From NCBI GenBank assembly GCA_029262675.1, contig JAJCYW010000020.1, forward strand, positions 1-64,000: DNA of 64,000 bases, in the 5' to 3' direction. This DNA is from Chloroflexota bacterium. Its GTDB lineage: Bacteria > Chloroflexota > Dehalococcoidia > DSTF01 > RBG-16-68-14. Positions 43,123 through 51,816 of the stretch are shown here, piece after piece (within the stretch, counting starts at the first letter, position 1; each line of letters starts with the position of its first letter). Both the position numbers and the translations under genes were made by a program. The notes beneath the pieces were generated by a model that was not told the DNA's origin, searched no databases, and was given only the letters and a program-made list of their open reading frames with translations.

Positions 43123-43302
43123 GCTCCGACTCCTATCGTGGACTCTTCAGGCGCAGGACCATATCCAATCATCCCTCGATCCGAAATTGCGTGCGTCCAA
43201 TGTTCCGGGCTAGCGAGACAGGTCTCTATGGCAAATTGGGAACGACTGTCCGGCCATCACAAGACAGGCCTCGGCTATCGAATGAGCCTCATGGCTGCCC
43301 CC

Positions 43303-43983
43303 TTAGTCGACAAGCTCGCCGAGGCCTAGAGGCTCAAGGTACTCGGGCCAAAAATCTCGACAGTACTTGGCAAAGCCCGACTTGACAGCCCGTTGGCGCT
43401 CCTCGATTGGCGAAAACTCCTCAGGCTCTTCTGTGTCGACGAGGCCCGCGCTGAACAGCCATTTCCAGGCCAAGGGGTCCACCATTTCGTGTGAACGTGT
43501 ATAAATCTGCCGCGTGCGGTCAGGCCACTGGGCTGCAAATCCAGCACCCCCGAGTCCGGACAAGTATGCCCTGGTTGTCGCGGTGGGGAGGTCAGCTTCA
43601 GAGTTTCCAATTCTGGTCCACCACGTGTGCCACTCTGACAACGGCTGCTCCGTCTTCGAAATAAGCATGTCGTGGATTATGAGCAATTCCCACATTGTCT
43701 GCGCGTCGGCCTCCGCGCGGGCCATGCTAAAGCCGGTAGCGAGAGCAAGCCTTTTCCCATCAATGGCGTCGTCACCTTCCCGAACGCCACTGAGAGGCGT
43801 AATGAACACGTCAAACTGGTCAGCGAGTGCCAAGCCGATGAGAGCACCTGTCTCGAACGCCTTTAGTTGGATTCTCATCAGGCGGTGAGCAACGAGGTAG
43901 GGGCGGCCCAACAGTCTCTTTTGGCGGGCTTCCCTGATAAGCGCCGACGTTAGGAGCGCTAAGTAGCCTGTTCTATCTGCCAT
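43303..43983 (-). CDS. Hypothetical cargo protein B
   Basis: 226 residues from ATG 43983. Mostly helical, with LLIHDMLISKTEQPLSEWH and Trp-rich segments (WHTWWTRIG, LAWKWLFSAG). No motif is recognised. The tail has an acidic patch (DTEEPEEFSPIEERQ). It is upstream of hypothetical A in the same direction and may form a pair with it. An in-frame start 12 codons earlier is possible. Confidence 0.5.
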   Translation of the reverse strand: MADRTGYLALLTSALIREARQKRLLGRPYLVAHRLMRIQLKAFETGALIGLALADQFDVFITPLSGVREGDDAIDGKRLALATGFSMARAEADAQTMWELLIIHDMLISKTEQPLSEWHTWWTRIGNSEADLPTATTRAYLSGLGGAGFAAQWPDRTRQIYTRSHEMVDPLAWKWLFSAGLVDTEEPEEFSPIEERQRAVKSGFAKYCRDFWPEYLEPLGLGELVD

Positions 43984-44165
43984 GATCTCTCTTATGCCAC
44001 GTCGCCCGCGGCTCGCCATTCTACACGAAAACGACAGTGGCTAGGCAATTGCCCAATTTACGTGGGGAAACAACCGCCGTTAGTCACCACTCTGTGCGGA
44101 GCGATTCAGATGTCGATAGGAGTTCGCGGCGCATGGCGGCAGGGTAGCACGGGTGCGCCAGGGCT

Positions 44166-45131
44166 TTAGGGTCTTCCATCGCTTGACCAAACGACGGCTA
44201 TGTCGTCTTCGTCGGTCTCCAGAATGAGGTCGACGTTTAGGAGTTCATCGGGTGTATACCAAGAGAGCGCCTGCTTTACTCGGTTCGCATCGCACAGTCC
44301 CGCGGCCTTATCGAAGACGATCACATGCCGCTCGGCCCACGAGCGCTTGAACTTCTCAAGCGCTTTTTCGAGGACGTAGTCGAGCGCCTCCGCCACCGAT
44401 GTACGAACGTGCGTGGCCTCCGTCACGGCGAGGACATCAAGCCCTCGCTCATCGTCACCTTCTTTGTCGCAGCGCAGCAGCGGTATCTCCTCATACCACT
44501 CGAAGTGGTTTGACCCGTCGTGCGTTCGCCGATGACAGGCAGCAGCTAGTTCTGTGTGGAATTTTTCAAGAGCTTCGGCAGTAACGAAGCTGTGGTCTGG
44601 TAGGTGGTCATCCACGAGCATGAATGAGCCGACGATCCGGGATGAAAGCCCCTCGAACAGATGCTCGCTGTAGTCGTGGCAACAATGCACGCGCCCCGGC
44701 CCATCCGGCGATTCCAGTGACACCCACGCCTTGCGCTGGAGGTGCACGCTGCCAGTCTCACCCCGTGCAAGTGTTGGCGCCAGCTTCTCGACTTCTCTTC
44801 GCAGGTACCGGAGCATCGGTCGATCAACCGGCACGCTTAGAGGGATTGCCGGGCCCAGCACGTAGAACCCGTCGCAACCCGGATCGAGCGCACGAGGTAG
44901 CGACATCAACGCCTCTTTGTAAGCTCGCTCCACGTCACCACCAGTAAGAGTCTTGACCTCGATAGCGGCCTTTATCACACCGTTGTTGACCAGGCACTCG
45001 GGGGTCTTCTCGTTTCGATACAGGTCATCGAGAGTCGGGCCGTCATTCAGTAACCACGTCCCTCCGTACCTATCCGCTAGCACTGGCAGCGCGAGTTCGA
45101 TGCAGCGGAGTTCCTGAGGAGTTAGAGGCAT
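44166..45131 (-). CDS. Hypothetical protein with possible nuclease-like core
   Basis: 321 residues from ATG 45131. The segment NNGVIKAAIEVKTLTGG (about 45-60) has the strand-loop E-x-K form seen in PD-(D/E)XK nucleases, with candidate upstream acidic residues (DGPTLDDLY). The rest is unrecognised, with conserved-looking HCCHDYSEHLFEG and CDKEGDDERGLDVLAV. If nuclease-like it would suit a defence or restriction role in this cargo region. The evidence is only the local motif. Confidence 0.5.
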   Translation of the reverse strand: MPLTPQELRCIELALPVLADRYGGTWLLNDGPTLDDLYRNEKTPECLVNNGVIKAAIEVKTLTGGDVERAYKEALMSLPRALDPGCDGFYVLGPAIPLSVPVDRPMLRYLRREVEKLAPTLARGETGSVHLQRKAWVSLESPDGPGRVHCCHDYSEHLFEGLSSRIVGSFMLVDDHLPDHSFVTAEALEKFHTELAAACHRRTHDGSNHFEWYEEIPLLRCDKEGDDERGLDVLAVTEATHVRTSVAEALDYVLEKALEKFKRSWAERHVIVFDKAAGLCDANRVKQALSWYTPDELLNVDLILETDEDDIAVVWSSDGRP

Positions 45132-45156
45132 AGTTCGGTCGCGCCCCACGCGGCTA

Positions 45157-45699
45157 TCACCGCCTGGTAAGATGGCGCCAACCAGAGTTGGTGCGGCTAC
45201 CATCAGCGTTTGTCCATTCGACAAGAGCATACAGCTCGCCGCTCTCTGCCCCCTCGGGGAGACCTAGGCGCGCTGTATCCTCGCTCATCGCGTCGAACGA
45301 GTTCGCTGAGAGGCCGACGGTTTCGTTTAGGGCCAAGGCAACCCACTGCCACGCTCGACTGTGGTGACCATCGAGAGCTTCATACGCAGAGACGTCGCTC
45401 GCTGCGGCTGGCCCGTTGTTCCGAACAACGAGCCCCCGATGCTCCTGGTCCGCCCGACTCTCCCAATACTGGGGTATGACGTTGGCCATGAGCTCGCGCT
45501 GCCGCTTCTCTTCCTGCGCCTCGGCTTCAATCTTTTGAACTTCGAGCGATCCCTCTGCAGCCGTCGCAGAGCGACCCGCCGCTGACGCTGAATCTTGTGA
45601 GGCGCCAGCAGACTTGCGCGCCGCATCGGCGGCGATAAGCGCGATTACGATGCTGACGGCCGCCAGGGCAAGTCCCGCGATTGCTAATCCTAGTTCCAT
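45157..45699 (-). CDS. Membrane-anchored hypothetical protein
   Basis: 180 residues. An N-terminal membrane helix (LAIAGLALAAVSIVIALIAA) is followed by an Ala/Ser-rich coiled segment and a soluble beta domain (GLVVRNNGPAAASDVSAYEA) resembling small immunoglobulin-like folds. It lies 25 bases upstream of the 44166 gene's chosen start, in the same direction, so the two are probably co-expressed. Unknown function. Confidence 0.55.
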   Translation of the reverse strand: MELGLAIAGLALAAVSIVIALIAADAARKSAGASQDSASAAGRSATAAEGSLEVQKIEAEAQEEKRQRELMANVIPQYWESRADQEHRGLVVRNNGPAAASDVSAYEALDGHHSRAWQWVALALNETVGLSANSFDAMSEDTARLGLPEGAESGELYALVEWTNADGSRTNSGWRHLTRR

Positions 45700-45706
45700 C
45701 GTCGGC

Positions 45707-46105
45707 TCACTCGAAGTCTTCGCTGGCGCTAATCCCGCTGGAGCCGACCAGGAAGGGGTTCGCCCAGCCGGACGGGCGATCCGAAATCGGGCGGGCGTCC
45801 GTCACCACGCGGTGGATCGGGTCGCCCTCGAAGATGGCGAGTACGGTTGCGCTGTCAAAGCGCGGCGCTTCGAGGTTCTCGCCATACTCACGCCACCGTC
45901 GCGAGCGCTTAGGGATGTTCTTGCGTATCGACACGGGTTGGCCGACGGTCGCTACGCATCGGTCGCCCTTGTGGTCGAAGGTGATTGAGTAGATGCGGCG
46001 CTCTGAGGGGCCGGCGCCAGCGACTTGGCGAAATGTCTCCCATCCCTTGTCTGGGTCATCCTCGAAGCCGGGAACGAAGAATTGCACGGCGACCTGCTCC
46101 TCCAT
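45707..46105 (-). CDS. Hypothetical protein next to attR
   Basis: 132 residues, soluble, with no signal sequence. A beta-strand-rich part (YSITFDHKGDRCVATVGQPV) and a basic RKNIPKRSRRWREYGE segment are visible. It precedes the membrane-anchored protein by seven bases and opens a likely three-gene unit ending at 44166. It is the gene closest to attR. No family is recognised. Confidence 0.5.
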   Translation of the reverse strand: MEEQVAVQFFVPGFEDDPDKGWETFRQVAGAGPSERRIYSITFDHKGDRCVATVGQPVSIRKNIPKRSRRWREYGENLEAPRFDSATVLAIFEGDPIHRVVTDARPISDRPSGWANPFLVGSSGISASEDFE

Positions 46106-46377
46106 TGGCCGCAGCCGATAACATCCCGCTCTAGTGCTCGGATAATACCACAGCCGGACGGCAAATCTGACAGCCCAAAAGGCGGCGAACAGCGGCAGAT
46201 AGCGTCACGGGCGCCGGCGTCGCACCTCGCCCGCGTTTTCGCATACAAGAACAGGCGGCGCTGGGCGCGCTGAGAATCAATCTAGGAATCAATCTACTGC
46301 TCGTCATGGAAACGCACGGCGCAGCACCGGCTAGACTCGATGACACGGGGCGTCACGGCCCCAAAGCTACCCTCGTA

Positions 46378-46425
46378 TGCCTTCCAAGCAGGTTGTCGCG
46401 AGTTCGAATCTCGTCCCCCGCTCCA
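46378..46425 (+). repeat. attR: duplicated 3' part of tRNA-Gly
   Basis: Forty-eight bases identical to 29691-29738 except one C-to-T change. There is no tRNA 5' half in front of it, so it is a recombination product, not a gene. It marks the right end of the element. The 270 bases inside it (46106-46377) hold no gene I can support. Confidence 0.92.
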
Positions 46426-46691
46426 GCTACCGCTGCGGAGTCCTCTTCGTGGCCGCCGTCAAGCGCGGCTGGTCTGACCGGCGAATCTCCCTCCCTACAG
46501 AGATGACCCAGCCGGCCCTCGCAGGCGCGAGACCACAAGGCGTTCTTTACGCGTAAGCTTGATCATGTTGGATCGACTGGCCTTGAAGTCCGGCAAGTGA
46601 ACCACGGAACGATGGATAATGTGCCCGGTGCGGCCTATGGCTGGCCCGGTCACTAGCGCCAAACGCGACGCCTCCAAATCACCCCAGCATC

Positions 46692-47642
46692 TCACTCTGC
46701 CCGCCGCTGAACAGGAGCAGCTGTAGAATCATGGAGTTCCAAGGACACACAATTCCGGCCCGCCGTCTTGCTCTGATACATGAGCTGGTCCGCTCGAATC
46801 AAGAGTGATTCTGCCGTATCGCGCGGCTCCGCAATCGTCGCGCCAATGGAGATAGTAACCCGAATGTAGTCGGAGCCGTTGGGGATGCCCGATTGTTCAA
46901 CAAGCGCGCGACACCGCTCCGCGATGGAACGCACGTCAGCTTCATCGGCACGCCCGACAATTGCAACAAATTCCTCTCCGCCCCACCGCCCCAGGTCATC
47001 GAAAGGTCTCAGATTGAGTGCCAAGGTCTTCGCCACCATCCTCAGCACGTTGTCACCAACGTCATGCCCGTAGGTGTCATTGACAACCTTAAAGCGGTCT
47101 ATGTCCATGAAGAGGACCCCGAAGGGCGAATCGTACCTATCCATCTCAGCCAGGCGGTCACGAAGCCTCATCTCAATATGCCGCCTGTTCCCCACCTCTG
47201 TGAGAGGGTCAAGCAAGGCCGCATCTTCCAGTTCCTCCACCTTCTCGGTGAGTGCGTCCTGCGCGGAGTTGTCGTTAAATATTTCGACTGCGCCAGCAAC
47301 GTTCCGTGTCCGGTCGCGAAGCGGACTGGCGCGCACCAAAACCGGCAACCGATGTCCATCCTGATGGCGAAGGTACACCTTCGCCTCACGCGCGACTCCA
47401 TCGCGGATCGTTGCTGCGAGCGGACACCCCTTCCCGCAGAGCCTCGTGCCTTGGTCGTCGACATGCACAAGGATATTGTCCCAACAGTGCTTCCCCACCA
47501 CATCAGAGGCCGTGTAGCCTGTTATCGCCTCGGCGGATTTGTTCCAGTACGTAATCCTTCTATCTCTGTCAACGCAATACGCGGCGTCATACAGGCTATC
47601 CAGCAGATCTCTATGCTGCTCGACTTCGCGTTCTACTTCCAT
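46692..47642 (-). CDS. PAS-GGDEF diguanylate cyclase
   Basis: 316 residues. The N-terminal PAS domain (about 10-125) has AAYCVDRDRRITYWNKSAEA and a CxxxC (LCGKGCPL) that may bind a cofactor or metal. The GGDEF domain (about 145-300) has DPLTEVGNRRH, DIDRFKVVNDTYGHDVGD and the active-site motif GGEEF. An RPFD inhibitory I-site sits five residues before it, so product inhibition by c-di-GMP is expected. It makes cyclic di-GMP from two GTP. It is the first host-side gene after attR. The sensed signal is unknown. Confidence 0.88.
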   Translation of the reverse strand: MEVEREVEQHRDLLDSLYDAAYCVDRDRRITYWNKSAEAITGYTASDVVGKHCWDNILVHVDDQGTRLCGKGCPLAATIRDGVAREAKVYLRHQDGHRLPVLVRASPLRDRTRNVAGAVEIFNDNSAQDALTEKVEELEDAALLDPLTEVGNRRHIEMRLRDRLAEMDRYDSPFGVLFMDIDRFKVVNDTYGHDVGDNVLRMVAKTLALNLRPFDDLGRWGGEEFVAIVGRADEADVRSIAERCRALVEQSGIPNGSDYIRVTISIGATIAEPRDTAESLLIRADQLMYQSKTAGRNCVSLELHDSTAAPVQRRAE

Positions 47643-47911
47643 AGCATACCTTCGGCTCTTCTCTCAGCCCGCTAGGTGAAGGTGTCTCCTTTCTTCTGCC
47701 CGGGAGCACTCGCCGTAATCGTCGGCATCGACCGCGACATCGCTATCCCCCAATAGGAGTAAGCGGAGGAGTGGGTCCTTGGCTGCATCGCACAAGGGAT
47801 GGGGCGACCGCAACTCATGACTTGGCGTCTGACTTCTGGGGCGGCCTTGCTAGCGTAACGAGCGCGAGAAGCCCATGCTCCCGACCCAAGGCTTCTTCCT
47901 GCCAGGTTCAG

Positions 47912-50344
47912 CTATTCCAGGACGCCGGCCGCAGCCAACTCCACGATCTGCTCCTGGCTGTAGCCGAGGATCGTCTCCAGCACGTAGAAGTTGTCGCGGC
48001 CGAAGGTCGGAGCAGAACTCTCTATTTGAGCTGGTGTCCGTGAGAGCTTGAAACGCGACCCTTCGACGGTCGTCGTGCCGTGGATTTCGTGCGGGAGCTT
48101 GACGAAGTGGCCGCGGTGCGCCAATTGCGGGTCCCGTAGCGCATCCACGCTGTCCTGCACGGCATGCGCGGCCACAGCTCGTGCCTGGAGGAGCGCCTCC
48201 GCTTCGCCCTTCTCGCGGTCTTGGGTCCACGCACTCACGATTGCGTCCAGCTCATCCTGGTTCGCGAGCCGCGTGTCGAGCGTCGCGAAGCGCTTGTCTG
48301 AGGCCAGTTCTGGCTGTCCGATAACCTCGCACAGCGCGCGCCACTGCTCGTCATCGCCGGCGGCGATCGCGACCCAGCGGTTTTCGCCGGCTGCCGGGTA
48401 GACGCCGTGCGGGGCCATGTGCGGGTCGCGGTTGCCCTCGCGGCCCTGCACGCGGCCGTTCACGCCGAAGTCGAGTAGCGCCGGTGTGAGGAAGTGCAGT
48501 GCCGCCTCTGCCTGCGAGAAGTCGATGTACTGCCCCTGGCCGGTTCGATCGCGGTGGTCGAGCGCGGCGAGGATCGCGGCGACCGTGAAGCGCGGCGAGA
48601 CGTAGTCCGTGTAGGCGCCCACCATCGCCGGTTCGCGGTCCGGCCAGCCGATGACCGTGTTGAATCCGGCGACCGCAGCCCCCATGGTGCCGAAGCCCGC
48701 GAACTCCGCAAGCGGCCCGGTCTGTCCGAAGAGGTTGCTGCTGAGCATGACGATGTCCGGTTTCAGTTGCCTCAGCGAGGCGTAGTCCAGATCCCACGCG
48801 CGCATCGCCTTCGGGGAGAACGACTCCGTGACGACGTCCGCCCAGCGCACGAGGTCGCGGGCGACGGCGCGTCCCTCCTCCTTGGACATGTCGAGCGTCA
48901 TGCCGAGCTTGCCAGCGTTCATGTTCTGGTAGAGTCCGGAGTTCTCTGGCCCGGCCTCGCCGTTCTGGAACGGCGCGAGTCCGCGCGCGGCGTCGATGCT
49001 CGCTGTCGACTCGATGCGCACCACCGTTGCGCCGTAGTCGGCCAAGACGCGAGTCGAGGCCGGGCCCGCCATCACCCACGTGAAGTCGAGCACTTTGACG
49101 TCCGCGAGCGGAGGCCTGTCTGGATCGACCGACCGCGCCGCGCGCTGACCGCCGTTCGCGCTGCGCGCGTCGCCTCCGCGAAGCAGCTCTGCGTTGTGCT
49201 CGCCGATGCTTGGCGCGCCGCGACGATACTCAATCTGCGTCTCGCTGAAGTTAGCGAATGGGCCTGGACAGCGGACGGTTCGCCCGGCCTGCTGAACATC
49301 GCGCCAGTAGTTGCGTTCGGTGAACTGTTCGTTCGCCGCCAGTTCGTCAATAGTTGCCATCGGCGCGACCAGCAGGCGCCGCTCGAGCGCCGCCTCCTGT
49401 AGCTCCGCTTTTGTTTTCGTAGCGGTGAATTCGCGGATCAGTCCGAGCACGCGGGCGTATTCCTGAGGCGGCTCCTCCCCTGAGACCAGGAGCCCTGTGT
49501 ATCCAATCCAGTCCTTGTCGCGCGTATGTTCGTCGCAGAAGCCCTCCTCGTGCACCCATTCCATCAGCCGGCGTGAGAACGGGCCCATGGCGCCGAAGAG
49601 GAACAAGAGCGAGATGTGGCCGTCCTTCGCCGGCCACACGAGCGGGATAGGCAAACCGCCCATGTTGATGCCTCCGGTGACGCGCTTAGACTCCTGCTCG
49701 CCGACGGCTGCGCTCAGGATCAAGGACTGGTTGGCCTGTGCCACCGATTGCTGCGCCGATACGTCAATGTGCTGGCCCAGTCCCGAACGCTGCCGTTCGT
49801 GGTGTGCGATGAGCGCCGCGGCGGCAGCGTCGGCGCTGGCGTGCTGGTACGCCTGTGGCACGCTGAAGCGCACGGGCGCGCGGTCCGCGTCACCGATATC
49901 CTGGACGGCTGCGGCGTGGACGATCAAGTCGCTGGCGGCGTAGCCGGCCTTTGGGCCGTCCTGCCCGAAGGCGCTGACCGAGACGTACACCAGCGCCGAG
50001 TTCACTTTCGCCACCTCCTCGTAGCCCAGTCCCAGCTCCGCCATCCGGCCCGGTCGCTCCGATTCGATCAGGAAGTGCGCCCCCTCTGCGAGCCGCAGCA
50101 GCTCAGCGCGGCCCTCGTCCGACTCGATGTCGAGCGTGACGCTGCGCTTGTTTCTGGCATATGCCCACCAGTAGAGCGAGTGCTCCGCGTCCGGCTCGCC
50201 GTTGGCGAACGGTCCGAGGCTGCGGGCCCTATTGCCGCCGGGCGGCTCTACGGCGATGACGTCTGCGCCGAGGTCCGCCAGGATCTGGCCGCAGAGCAGG
50301 CCGCGTTCATTCGTTAGATCGAGCACTCGATAGGGGCTAAGCAT
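47912..50344 (-). CDS. Tandem CaiB/BaiF family III CoA-transferase fusion
   Basis: 810 residues, two complete family III CoA-transferase domains in one chain. Domain 1 begins YRVLDLTNERGLLCGQILAD (residues 4-23). Domain 2 begins VKVLDFTWVMAGPASTRVLA (about 415). Family III enzymes normally form interlocked dimers of about 400-residue subunits, so the fusion likely makes an intramolecular dimer with two diverged sites. They move CoA between carboxylic acids (carnitine, formyl/oxalyl, bile-acid-like). The substrate cannot be read. An aspartate nucleophile region is expected near HASADAAAAALIAHHE in domain 1. Confidence 0.85.
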   Translation of the reverse strand: MLSPYRVLDLTNERGLLCGQILADLGADVIAVEPPGGNRARSLGPFANGEPDAEHSLYWWAYARNKRSVTLDIESDEGRAELLRLAEGAHFLIESERPGRMAELGLGYEEVAKVNSALVYVSVSAFGQDGPKAGYAASDLIVHAAAVQDIGDADRAPVRFSVPQAYQHASADAAAAALIAHHERQRSGLGQHIDVSAQQSVAQANQSLILSAAVGEQESKRVTGGINMGGLPIPLVWPAKDGHISLLFLFGAMGPFSRRLMEWVHEEGFCDEHTRDKDWIGYTGLLVSGEEPPQEYARVLGLIREFTATKTKAELQEAALERRLLVAPMATIDELAANEQFTERNYWRDVQQAGRTVRCPGPFANFSETQIEYRRGAPSIGEHNAELLRGGDARSANGGQRAARSVDPDRPPLADVKVLDFTWVMAGPASTRVLADYGATVVRIESTASIDAARGLAPFQNGEAGPENSGLYQNMNAGKLGMTLDMSKEEGRAVARDLVRWADVVTESFSPKAMRAWDLDYASLRQLKPDIVMLSSNLFGQTGPLAEFAGFGTMGAAVAGFNTVIGWPDREPAMVGAYTDYVSPRFTVAAILAALDHRDRTGQGQYIDFSQAEAALHFLTPALLDFGVNGRVQGREGNRDPHMAPHGVYPAAGENRWVAIAAGDDEQWRALCEVIGQPELASDKRFATLDTRLANQDELDAIVSAWTQDREKGEAEALLQARAVAAHAVQDSVDALRDPQLAHRGHFVKLPHEIHGTTTVEGSRFKLSRTPAQIESSAPTFGRDNFYVLETILGYSQEQIVELAAAGVLE

Positions 50345-50407
50345 CTCACGTCTCCTATCCTGTCTCCTGTCGCCTACGGCGACCCCTCGGCCTGCGGCCG
50401 GCGAGCC

Positions 50408-51757
50408 TTAGGCCTGCCACTTTACCTCATACAGGCGCACCGGCTGCTCGAATCCCTTGGGCACGACGTCGCCGATGTCGCCGAAGAGGAAGCCCTTACC
50501 CTCAGAGAGCTCCCGCACAACGTTGGAGGCCAGTATCTGTCCCGGCTCCGCGTGGTCGCAGATGCGGCGCGCCAGGTCCACCGAGGTGCCGAAGAGGTCA
50601 GCCCGGCCGTCCGGGCCGTTCTCCGCGATTGGCTCGCCCGCGTTCAGCCCGACGTAGACGCCCAACTGCGCGCCCGGATGCTCTTCGACGTGAGTAGCAA
50701 CGCCACGCTGGATGTCGATGCCGCACCGGAGCGCCGACGTGGCGGTGGAGAACGATGCCATGATGCCGTCGCCCGTGTGCTTAATCTCGCGTCCGCCGCT
50801 CGTCTTCAACGCATCGCGGACAATCTGGTTGTGGGCGCGCACCAACTCCTGGACTTTCGCGTCGCCCAGCTTCCGCCGCAGCGCCGTGGACGACTGCATG
50901 TCGGTGAAGAGGATGGTGATGAGGCCGCTGGGGGCAGGTGGCGCACTCTCACTGGCCTTCTCTCCTTCCTCCAGGAACTCTTCGATGGCCTGCGTGGCGG
51001 CTTCACTGCGGAACGGATCTTCGCGCCGACCAAGCTGTACGAGCTGCGCGTCGGGGATGCTTGCTGCCGCCGTCTGTGCGCCCTCCGGCCGGCCGGGTGC
51101 CGGTGGGTCGAGGATCAGGAGCGTGGGCGCGCTAACACGATCAAGCCACTGGGTCGCGTCCATCTCGGCGGCAGCGGCAAACATCCGGGCCGCATCTTCC
51201 TGCGTCGCAGCCCGACGGAGAAAAATCGCCCACTCATGCGCCTCATCACCAGACCAGCCGAGTATATTGCGCGCCCACGTCTCGGTGAACAGCTCCCAGT
51301 CGCTCTCGATCAGACCGACCAAGGTGAGCATGCGAGGCTGCCCAAGCACGTCGCGCCCACGGACGATTGGTCTCATCAGAACTAGCCGGCGAACCACGTC
51401 GCGGCGTTCAGCGGCGAAGCGCAGCATTGGCGGCGCAAGATAAGCCGAGGCCATTAGGTCGGCCTGGTCGAGCCCGATGCGTTCAACCACCGCCTCCACA
51501 TCGGCTGCAAAGTCCGCCTCCGACAGCGCTTGAATGCCCCGTTCAGAAAGGCCCTGATTACGTCCGTCAAACCTCACGACCTTCCGATGGCGTGCCAGTC
51601 TCTCGTACCACGACATCAGCTCAGGGAACTGGCACTCCAGGGCGATGTGGCCCCATCCGAGCGGCGGGCCAATGATAAGCGGCATCCCTTCGCCCATTGT
51701 CCAGTAAGCGATGCTGACCCCGTCCTCGGTCTGTGCGTACTGGATGCGCGGTTCCAT
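50408..51757 (-). CDS. Alpha/beta-hydrolase fold fused to class III nucleotide cyclase
   Basis: 449 residues. The N-terminal hydrolase fold (about 1-260) has GEGMPLIIGPPLGWGH and FDGRNQGLSERG. At the nucleophile elbow it reads LMASAYLA rather than GxSxGG, and no clear catalytic His follows, so it is probably a ligand-binding sensor. The C-terminal CHD cyclase (about 275-449) keeps ITILFTDMQSSTALRRKLGD and KHTGDGIMASF, both metal-binding Asp positions, plus a GTSVDLARRICDHA motif. It should make cAMP (or cGMP) in response to something bound by the front domain. This fusion is common in actinobacteria and Chloroflexota. Confidence 0.82.
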   Translation of the reverse strand: MEPRIQYAQTEDGVSIAYWTMGEGMPLIIGPPLGWGHIALECQFPELMSWYERLARHRKVVRFDGRNQGLSERGIQALSEADFAADVEAVVERIGLDQADLMASAYLAPPMLRFAAERRDVVRRLVLMRPIVRGRDVLGQPRMLTLVGLIESDWELFTETWARNILGWSGDEAHEWAIFLRRAATQEDAARMFAAAAEMDATQWLDRVSAPTLLILDPPAPGRPEGAQTAAASIPDAQLVQLGRREDPFRSEAATQAIEEFLEEGEKASESAPPAPSGLITILFTDMQSSTALRRKLGDAKVQELVRAHNQIVRDALKTSGGREIKHTGDGIMASFSTATSALRCGIDIQRGVATHVEEHPGAQLGVYVGLNAGEPIAENGPDGRADLFGTSVDLARRICDHAEPGQILASNVVRELSEGKGFLFGDIGDVVPKGFEQPVRLYEVKWQA

Positions 51758-51816
51758 CAGGGGCCAATCCTATCCGGCCCACGGAGGCGCGATGCAGTGA
51801 GGCGTTTCGCCCCGGC

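Larger units (their letters stand above)
29691..46425. mobile_element. Integrated 16.7-kb element in tRNA-Gly, phage-satellite (PICI-like) layout
   Basis: The element is bounded by the 48-bp tRNA-Gly direct repeats. It contains a tyrosine integrase beside the tRNA, a divergent excisionase-like HTH gene and a replication ATPase with adjacent iterons. It also has a P27-family small terminase subunit and a long cargo region. I see no large terminase, portal, capsid, tail or lysis gene, and no relaxase or conjugation gene. This matches phage-inducible chromosomal islands rather than a full prophage or ICE. Cargo includes a helicase-PLD fusion resembling Mokosh type II and an HNH protein. Whether it is active cannot be told from sequence. 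Confidence 0.8.

Noticed and set aside
29691..46425. Complete prophage or conjugative element
   Set aside because: No structural, lysis, large-terminase, relaxase or conjugation genes are seen; only satellite-type genes.
46495..46695. 66-codon minus-strand ORF overlapping the diguanylate cyclase stop (GTGA)
   Set aside because: No conserved pattern, and it runs toward the att site; the overlap could be chance. Not listed as a gene.
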